Of a stretch of DNA of 64,000 nt, positions 57,158 to 64,000 are shown in pieces. Numbering within the stretch: the first letter of the stretch is position 1; each line of letters begins with the position of its first letter. A program made the position numbers and the translations under genes. The notes under the pieces are model-generated. The model was not told where the DNA came from. It saw only the letters and a list, made by a program, of their open reading frames with translations, and ran no database searches. This DNA comes from Cryptomeria japonica (taxonomy: Eukaryota; Streptophyta; Pinopsida; Cupressales; Cupressaceae). The stretch spans positions 695,464,083-695,528,082 of the forward strand of contig NC_081412.1 of the NCBI RefSeq assembly GCF_030272615.1. Direction: 5' to 3'.

Positions 57158-58313
57158 TGTGTGTGTGAAAAAGTGGAATAAGGATCTATATCTGTAGGAC
57201 ACAACACTTCAATTAAGTCATTACATGTATGGTTAGATAGATATAAGCATGAATAATAAAACCATAACAAATCGACCAATTGCCTTCTAAAAGATGCGAG
57301 TATAAGATTACTCTGAGATTTTTATAAGCAATACCAGTGACTAGACTACATCAAGATGAAGGATTTAATCTATATGAGAATGTTATTAAGATAAAATGGA
57401 TGCAATATAGATGAATAATTCAAGCAATAATGAATTCAAGAAAATATGAGTGCAAGCAATAATGGATGCAAATAATCTAAAAAAAGCACAATGTATTCAA
57501 TAACACCAGAGCAAAAATCAGCATAATAATAATCTCCAAGCGTGTTCTCAAAAATCTCTAGGGTGAATTGGAATGAGAGCTGAAGGTTGAATTTATAGAG
57601 AATTACAAGAGAGATGATGAAAACAGCTCAATTTAGGATTAATTGAAAATAATTGAGAAATCAGGTTCAGTTAACCCTGAGATAGATTCTAATTATAGTT
57701 TAATTGAAATGCATTTAGATAAGAAGTTCAAGTTGCATTAGAAATAATATTAAATTAATTCCATGCATTTGTGATAAAAATAGATAATTCTTTGATTTAT
57801 TCAAGAAAAGAGTCTTTTCAATGCAACTGAACTTCTTTTTTTGAAAAGCTTTGAGTTCCAATTTTAGAGAATAATCAATAACTCAATTAATTGCTTTTCT
57901 GATTTCAAGTTCTAAATTTAGAAAAAGAAATAATATCTCAAGTTTGATTTCTCTCTCAATTCAGTTCTTTTTGTTTATTTTCAATTCAACTCTTGCTTTG
58001 TAATTAATTCCTCTTTTGTAATAAATTAATTCCTTTTGCATGATTAAATGGCAAATTTATTAATTAATTAAATATGCATGGTCATTTAATAAATTAAAAT
58101 AGGATAATTGATCAAAATGATATTCTTGGAAATGATTCAATTAATTAAATAAATATTTAATTAATATTGAGTTATTGATTTGCCATGTGATATTTGATGA
58201 TTAAAGAATTAATAATGTGCTCAAGATTGATTTAATTGCCTTTGGTTAGGACCTTGGTGATGTTGTCAAGATTAGGGGCCCATGGTTTAGATGACCATTT
58301 TTATGGTATTACA
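57158..58313 (-). repeat. Gypsy-A 5' LTR (right copy)
   Basis: 1156 bp, partner of 7580-8734, followed by the CTTAT half of the target duplication. Confidence 0.92.
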
Positions 58314-58318
58314 CTTAT

Positions 58319-58669
58319 AGGGTACTACCTTTTAAAGGGTATAGCTTTTAACTAAATTTTGGGATCTTTAATAGGATTCACTCCTAGTAGAGAAACCTTT
58401 TGTAGACCTTAACCGGTCAATTATCTATTATTGTAGATAGTTAACTTGTGAATCCCATCTCACCGTGGTTTTTACCTATTTGGGTTTTCCACATATAAAC
58501 ACTTGTGTTATGGTGAATGTTTTACTTTGTGGATGTTGTTATATCATTTTGGATTGCATGCATATTGTTTAACAAACTTATTAAGTATATCTATCAGGTA
58601 GTGTTTAAAGTAGTATTGTTTTTGGTGTCACTGATTCACCTCCCCTCTTAGTGCTTTACAAGCCCATCA
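58319..58669 (+). repeat. Copia-E 5' LTR, right half
   Basis: Continues 6807-7579. It contains the shared copia block (GTGGTTTTTACCTATTTGGG) at 58451-58495 and GATTCACCTCCCCTCTTAG near the end, and closes with CATCA before the primer site. Confidence 0.75.
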
Positions 58670-58670
58670 A

Positions 58671-58683
58671 TTAGTATCAAAGC
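58671..58683 (+). promoter_or_regulatory. Copia-E primer binding site
   Basis: TTAGTATCAAAGC, two G-to-A changes from TTGGTATCAGAGC (Met-tRNA). Confidence 0.75.
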
Positions 58684-58707
58684 CTTTCTTCTTTAAATCC
58701 TAATCAC

Positions 58708-59826
58708 TTGGAAGGAAACCCTAAAGTTACCATGGGGAATATGAGCTACTTTGAGATGGATAGAGAGCTTAAGGCTAGTAGAAATGATCTTGAAACCCTA
58801 AGAGTCAAACTAAAATCTTCTCAATTCAAAAGGAGAGAGCTAATGGAACAATTGTTAGAAATATCTGATAATAGTTCTTCAAATGAGGAAAATATTGATT
58901 CTTTAGCTAAGGAAGTTGAAAAAATAAACAATGAAAAGCTAAATCTAAGGAGAGAGCTAGAAGGTCTTACTATCTGCATGAGTTAGGAACTGGAAGCCAT
59001 AAGAACTGCTGAAGATCTAATCAAGTAAAGATATCATGAGATTGCCAAGATCAAGTGAGAGAATGCTACTTTGCATGAGAATTTGAATATAGAGAAATAA
59101 GAAAAAGAGAACTTATAGCTAGACCTTGAATTAGCATCATCTTTGAGAGAGAACCTGTCAAAACATAATGAAGATCTCACCAAACAGCTCACTGAAGCAA
59201 ATGGGAAATTGGAAAAGTTCAAAAGAAGTTCTACCTTGCTAGAAGAATAAATCCAATCACAAAGGATGAATGGTGATACATCTGGACTTGGTTTTCACAC
59301 ATCTGAAAAAGGAGAATCCTTCGGTGCCAAGAGAAATACTCATAAGATCAGTTGAATGCAAATATGGAGCAAATAATCCAGTACCGCATATGCATCCAAG
59401 ACCAAATGGCAACTAGATGAGAAATTATGTTAACTAGGGTAACATGAAATGGAAAAGACCCTACGACAACCGGTTTAGTCCATTTGAGATGGAAAAGGTA
59501 ACAAATGTCATTTTCACCATCTATAACAACTTTGGTCATGTGGCTATGAATTGCAGAAAAAGAATTGGGAGAGGTAATGCAGGACCTTGGAGATCATCTA
59601 GAATGGCTTGCTATCATTTTCATAAACCGAGAAATATGGAAATTTTTTGTAGATCTAGAAAGAGAAAACCAGTTAATCCTTTTAAAGATCAGAAAGGCAA
59701 GCAGAAGGTCAATATTGAAGAAACTAGAGAAGAAATGAATCGAATATGGAAGAAGAAGAGTGATGATTTACCTGGAGAAGAAACAAATCCTTCACCCAGT
59801 GTGGAGAATCCTGCACCGATGAACTA
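58708..59826 (+). pseudogene. Copia-E gag with coiled coil and two degraded zinc knuckles
   Basis: The likely start is MGNMSYFEMDRELK at 58732. A long coiled coil (LRVKLKSSQFKRRELMEQLL, EVEKINNEKLNLRRELEGL) is open to 58983 and continues through several stops to about 59250. In another frame, 59444-59826, come two knuckle remnants: YNNFGHVAMNC near 59530, which lacks its first two cysteines, and CYHFHKPRNMEIFC near 59610, where Cys is replaced by Phe and the GH pair by RN. A basic/acidic tail (KDQKGKQKVNIEETREEMNR) follows. RNA binding must be lost. Protease and pol do not follow in the window, so Copia-E is truncated or further interrupted. Confidence 0.75.
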
Positions 59827-60301
59827 AGCCTTTTGAACATGGCTAAGAGGAGCATAATGGTAAATCTACTTCCGGACCCCTTGAGATGAATGAGTGGTAA
59901 GAGAATTTGAATGCATGAAATTTTCATAACTTTTTGTCAATCAGTTTCAACCAGTTTTACATCTATCAATATTGTATGTATCATTAAGCAGTGTAATTAG
60001 GGTTTGTAACCCTAACGAGTGAGCATTTAATGTAGTAGGTAAAAAGGATAAAAGTGAGTTTCACTTAGATATTTTTACCCTAATGCATTCAAGAAAGAAT
60101 TTTTGAGTGCTTACAGAGATAAGAAAGGATTGTTAGCTCATTTTAGTCGAAGTTGTATCATGATTTGAGTGATCAAGATGATTTGAAGGTTGGTGAAGAC
60201 TAAACTACTGTGCACTTGAGTATTCAATCGGTAAACAGGGTAGCAAGCGTAAAATAAGGTATTTCTTTGAAAAATCCTACTTCGAATCTAGTCTATCTGA
60301 A
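59827..60301 (+). other. Non-coding flank between Copia-E gag and a short ORF
   Basis: No coding sequence recognised. GGGTTTGTAACCCTAACG near 60000 contains a short inverted repeat (GGGTT/AACCC). Confidence 0.4.
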
Positions 60302-60514
60302 ATGGCATTGTCTTCTAAACTAGTAGAGAAATTGATGATCACATCTAAAACTATGGAAGTTGTAAAGGCGGAACGAATTGTGTTGTATAATGCTTTATCA
60401 CAAGTTCGTAGTGGTGTCATAGTGAAAGAAGATTTGTCCAGCTACATTGATTACAAGATTGAGGATTTAGGATCATTATCGATTGTAAAGCGGAAAATTG
60501 CGGTCGAACCCTAG
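60302..60514 (+). CDS. Short unrecognised ORF ending at the Gypsy-F LTR
   Basis: Seventy codons from MALSSKLVEKLMITSKTMEV to KRKIAVEP. Composition is protein-like, with helices rich in Lys, Glu, Val and Ser. The stop lies only a few bases before the estimated left end of the Gypsy-F LTR, so the native protein may have been longer and truncated by that insertion. No family is recognised. It could be a retrotransposon accessory ORF or a chance frame. Confidence 0.35.
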   Translation: MALSSKLVEKLMITSKTMEVVKAERIVLYNALSQVRSGVIVKEDLSSYIDYKIEDLGSLSIVKRKIAVEP

Positions 60515-60516
60515 TT

Positions 60517-61773
60517 GTTCTCCCCTCTTCCGACTCTGAGGAGAGAGAAGGGAGGTTCACTAGGATTCGATGGGTTTTCACTTAGGGGGAAGACTTTACA
60601 TTCAAAAGAGGGGTTGAAACTCATAAGATTCAATCCCACACAATGTAAGATTGGATGCTAAATGAATTTCAAGGGTTAGGAAAGCAAGGCTACCCTCTTT
60701 TGTAAAGAATGTGCATAGAAGAATTAAGCTAAGCATGCATAGAAAGTCATAAAGATTCGCTTATAAACTGAGTTTAGGTTATAGGATGAAGCTGCAGACC
60801 TGGAATTAGCAGTAAAATGTTGATACGGCGCTGTCCTGCAAATTTGAGCAAAAGTTGTCGGGACGATGGCGCCCGGCGCCACGGTCCTCCGAAAAATCCG
60901 TCAAACGAAGGGGGATCGGTTCGTCTCTGCACAAGGATTCCAGATCTTCAATCTCAGCTGCGTACCTGCAACCTACACATAGAAAAGCGAAGACGATTGG
61001 GGGGTTAGGGATTAGGGGTTTGCCTTCAGGTCAAACCCCGATTTTGGAATTAACCAAGAAATGAGCAAGAGCTGTAAATGTAAATGACTGTAATGTAAAC
61101 AAGTACTAATACCTTGTTCTAAGGATGTTGGTATCCTTATGTGCAAAGGTTTAGATGTTGTATGTTGTATGTTGTAGCATGAAGTAGGTGATCTCCTCTT
61201 CAATGGTTGAATCCTTGTCTTGAATGCAACACTTAGCCTTGAATGGAGATTTGAAATGATCAATTGCTTGAAGGAATGCTTGAATGCTTGAATGCTTGAG
61301 TATAATTTCCACGCCTTTTCCATCATATCAAATGAAAGAGGAAAATGTAGTTTATATACTTGTCAATTAGGGCTGATAGACTGATTTGCCTGACCTTAGG
61401 CCGACCAGGGAAGTATATTTCCAAATTGCAATAAAAAAGACCCGATATCACTTAGGAGACCGGGCCCAAAATAGGACCCAGGGACCAGGGCGCTGGGTGC
61501 CATGGTCCTGGAGGACCAGGGCGCTGGGCGCCATGGTCCTGGAGGACCAGGGCACTGGGCGCCCTGGTCCTGAGGGACCAGGGTGCTGGGCGCTCTGGTC
61601 CCACCTCCGGGACAGCGGGGTGCAAGGAGGTTCAGGCCAATGGTGCTTGAAAAATGCAGTTTTTGGTGTCGTGAGCAAGTTTCGGGGTCTCCATTCAGGT
61701 TGTGTGTTGCGTCGCCATCGTGAAGACCAAAATGCAGTCGAAATTGCAAGTGTCACAATTTTAGGACGCTACA
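60517..61773 (-). repeat. Gypsy-F 3' LTR
   Basis: The right border is firm: on the minus strand a polypurine tract is followed by TGTAGCGTCC. The left border is estimated at TGTTCTCCC (60517) because coding-like sequence ends there and the style changes; no second LTR is available for comparison. The LTR contains GC-rich self-complementary repeats (61482-61605) and a GGCGCCCGGCGCC palindrome near 60870. Confidence 0.6.
61482..61605. repeat. Four 31-bp self-complementary GC-rich repeats
   Basis: Units start at 61482, 61513, 61544 and 61575, period exactly 31 bp, each GGACCAGGGCGCTGGGCGCC plus ATGGTCCTGGA with small changes. GGACCA pairs with TGGTCC and GGCGC with GCGCC, so each unit can form a hairpin. 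Confidence 0.9.
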
Positions 61774-61785
61774 TTTAGCCCCCAC
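61774..61785 (-). promoter_or_regulatory. Gypsy-F polypurine tract
   Basis: Minus strand GTGGGGGCTAAA directly before the LTR start. Confidence 0.8.
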
Positions 61786-62513
61786 TTTAGCGGGAGTATG
61801 TATGCTCATACTTCCGGTAAAGTACAAGGAAACAACATTGAAAGACTTTCACCACATCAAGGAGGCAAGACACACCAAGCCCCCAGTGGACTAAGGATCT
61901 TACGACTTCGATTGACAAAGTAAAAGGGAAGATCACGAGGGAGAACCATGACTGTCAGTAGTAGGGTTCCCTCACTATGAGTCATGTAAGAGAAATACCA
62001 AAAATTTTCAAGGCAAAGCTAAGTTCTCCAAGAAATTTTCAAGTATCGTGAAGGGATAGTCAGGGTGTATGCCCCCCTACATTAAAGCGATCACACGTGC
62101 CTCAACGGGGGTGATTGTTTTAATGTAGTGATACACATAAGAAATGAGAAAGGAAAGGAGCGCGTTATCGCAAGGATTTAGCCCCCAAGTGTGAGATAAA
62201 CCCAAGGATAATAGACACAAAACACAAAGCACGAGGTGACTTCGCTTTCCTCGGGGTCAGTATGATGTATGATAATTCATGTATATATCATATGTATGTA
62301 TGCATAATTGTTCTTCATTCCCCAATCAAGGAAGGTCACCTAGAAGAAGGGAACACATGTGTCTTTTGAGTCAACATGAGAGAGACCGAAAGATCTCAAT
62401 GCTTTGCATCGTCCTCAAGTAGACAACACCAAGGACAACAAATAGAAGAATGAGAATAACATATAGAAGAAGTAATGAAAGAGAGGAGGAAAGAATCTGC
62501 TATGCTAATGTAA
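61786..62513 (-). other. Gypsy-F 3' non-coding region
   Basis: No ORF of protein-like composition. In this minus-strand element one would expect RT, RNase H and integrase between protease and the polypurine tract; none is present here. Confidence 0.6.
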
Positions 62514-64000
62514 CTAGTCTAGCACGTCATCTACCCCCCGATCTTGCTGATCAATGTTTCGGGAAGGCAGGGAACATGCTAGAGGAGGAACATCCAACAT
62601 AGCAGATGGAGCTATCACAAGGTCCAAACAAGGGCTATGTTCATGTTCCAAGCCACGTTGTTCTTGTCTAGGAGCTAGGATAAGTGCTTTAGAAAATTCA
62701 TTAGATAGATGGTTATCAACATCAACAAGTTCATATTCACTATCAGAAGCAAGAGGAGTAACATTTTCATCATGAATAACATTTTCATCTATATCATCAT
62801 CAAGATTTATAAAAATAGGCTCTTTAACTCACACAGGATCAAAACCATCATGCATCTTATGTTTAGGAGATTTAGGCTCAATATCCGGCTGAGGCGAAAA
62901 TGGAATAATGCTTGTTGAAGGTGTTTTTGGAGATTGTAAATTTTGAGAAGCGGCTGCTTGAGCCCTAAGACGACGTTTTCATCGGCGTTCGCGTGCAGAA
63001 CGATTACGTCTAGTCTTAGTAGGAAGTGGAGAAGATTGAGGAGGAGGAATGTTCTCATCCTTAGCACTTGGGTGTTTAGGTTGTGGTCTCTTAGGCTGGA
63101 TAATAGGAGAAGAAGAAGGTCTCTTTTCTCTATAAAAGGTAGGAGGAGGAACTGCTCCATATAAAGGAGGAATTTTTGGTTTAGGGAGAAGACCAAGTCC
63201 ATCATGACGAGGAGGTATAGATCTACTCTTAAACGATTTATCAGGTGTTCTAGGTTCACTTAAAGATAGGATCATATCTGTTTTCCACTTTTGATAAGAT
63301 TTGAAAAGATGATCACTTCGTGGGGGAAGAGATTGGAATTGTTTAGGCCAAAAGTAATCAATAGGAACACTAGAGGTTCTTTCAACTGGTTTAAAGAGAC
63401 TATGATTGACAGTAACAACTTCACCATTATGGGGAAATTTCAAACACTTATGTATAGGAGAAGCAATAGCCTTCATGGAAGATAGCCAAGGATAGCCAAG
63501 CTTCACACGAAATTGTTCGGAAGAAGGAATAATAGCAAAGTTCACATCAAGAGATTTATTATGGACCTCAATAGGCAATGTAATAGAACCAATTGCAGGA
63601 GAAGAAAATGCATCAAATAGTTTCACAATCACATCTGTTTTGTCATAGATCACTTGATTCAATTGCAAAGTAAAAAGAAATTCTTCAGTAATAACATTAA
63701 CCATGCACGAAGGATCAATAAGCACTCCACGGCAAGGTGTATTCTTGACTTTTGCAACTATGTATAAAAGACCATCAGGTGCTCTAATGGTTTCACTAGA
63801 ATCAAATGTGATGGAAGGTTCTTTAGGGATTTGTTGCTGCTCTACAAAGTTAATCACATTCGGAGTCATAGACACAAGACCATCAGATGAAAGAGAGGAA
63901 TCATTAACCTCAATTGCATTAGAGGTATGAGAAGTATGAGAAGGTAATGGATTAGTGAAAATCTGAAGATTTTGGTTAGGAGGAGCTACAGATGTGTTGC
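62514..64000 (-). pseudogene. Gypsy-F gag-protease end and linker (5' end outside window)
   Basis: One frame runs from the window edge to a stop at 62514-62516, broken by TGA at 62979 and near 62829, both where Arg CGA is expected (ERR-stop-KRRLR). The protease region (about 63730-63400) reads RGVLIDPSCMVNVITEEFLF, then GSITLPIEVHNKSLDVNFAI and LGYPWLSSMKAIASPIHKCL. The active site has DPS instead of DSG/DTG. Then come a basic Pro-rich linker (IQPKRPQPKHPSAKDE, TRRNRSARERR) and an acidic tail (FINLDDDIDENVIHDENV). The frame then ends and no RT follows, so the element is internally deleted or a non-autonomous derivative. Confidence 0.8.

Larger units (their letters stand above)
7580..58313 (-). 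mobile_element. Gypsy-A: Ogre/Tat-like Ty3/gypsy LTR retrotransposon with nested insertions
   Basis: Two LTRs (7580-8734 and 57158-58313) with the same ends (TGTGTGTG...GGTATTACA), a PBS beside the right LTR and a polypurine tract beside the left one show a minus-strand element. Reading right to left: leader, gag, protease, G-patch-like segment, RT, two RNase H regions, integrase, a long 3' region with an antisense plant-mobile-domain gene, LTR. The target duplication is CTTAC/CTTAT. The second RNase H and the antisense gene point to the Tat/Ogre group. After removing Copia-B, the short LTR element, the Gypsy-C/D cluster and a solo LTR, about 18 kb belongs to Gypsy-A. All its genes are broken. 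Confidence 0.88.

Noticed and set aside
61386-61778. 100-130 codon frames on both strands over the 31-bp repeats
   Set aside because: GC-rich repeat sequence opens several frames at once; the translations are Pro/Gly repeats without protein character.

Overview
The window looks like intergenic DNA of a large, repeat-rich seed-plant genome. I see no convincing host gene, tRNA or rRNA. It is AT-rich and holds plant-type LINE, Ty1/copia and Ty3/gypsy retrotransposons, most of them broken by stop codons and nested in one another. The element sizes and style would suit a gymnosperm or another giant-genome plant, but that is inference.

Layout. (1) 1-5400: 3' part of a plant L1-type LINE on the + strand (RT, zf-RVT, RNase H), with a long tail that carries a 430-bp tandem duplication and a possible extra ORF, ending in poly(A). 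(2) 5500-6806: a decayed, unrecognised minus-strand ORF. (3) 6807-7579 and 58319-58669: the two halves of one copia LTR (Copia-E), followed by its primer site and gag. (4) Between those halves sits Gypsy-A (7580-58313, minus strand), an Ogre/Tat-like element with 1.15-kb LTRs, PBS, PPT and a CTTAC/CTTAT target duplication. Its own sequence is roughly 18 kb; insertions expand it to about 51 kb.

Insertions in Gypsy-A, left to right: Copia-B (11543-24058, perfect TCCAT duplication), which itself holds a 4.7-kb Del/Tekay-like solo LTR (17026-21767, perfect ATTTC duplication); a short-internal LTR element with an extra partial LTR (25993-29654); a rearranged Gypsy-C/Gypsy-D cluster (31497 to about 47440); and a solo copia LTR (51828-52616). 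This gives up to four nested layers and therefore a relative order of insertion.

Three things stand out. First, near the 3' end of Gypsy-A an antisense (+ strand) pseudogene encodes a plant mobile domain protein, with an apparent intron; it is cut in two by Copia-B and continues past it. Second, Gypsy-C carries one intact 838-codon proline-rich ORF and no pol; it is the only long undamaged ORF here. Third, a related pol gene (Gypsy-D) is split into opposite-strand pieces at 39904-40284 and 42985-46271, joined at a shared 14-bp sequence and bracketed by inverted fragments of Gypsy-C. This is the signature of repeated template switching or inversion.

Right of 58.7 kb are a Copia-E gag with degraded zinc knuckles, a short unrecognised ORF (60302-60514), and Gypsy-F (about 60517 to 64000, minus strand), an internally deleted gypsy whose protease region runs into 3' non-coding sequence. 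Most in-frame stops across the families fit C-to-T (or G-to-A) changes at Gln, Arg or Trp codons, as expected for silenced, methylated retrotransposons.
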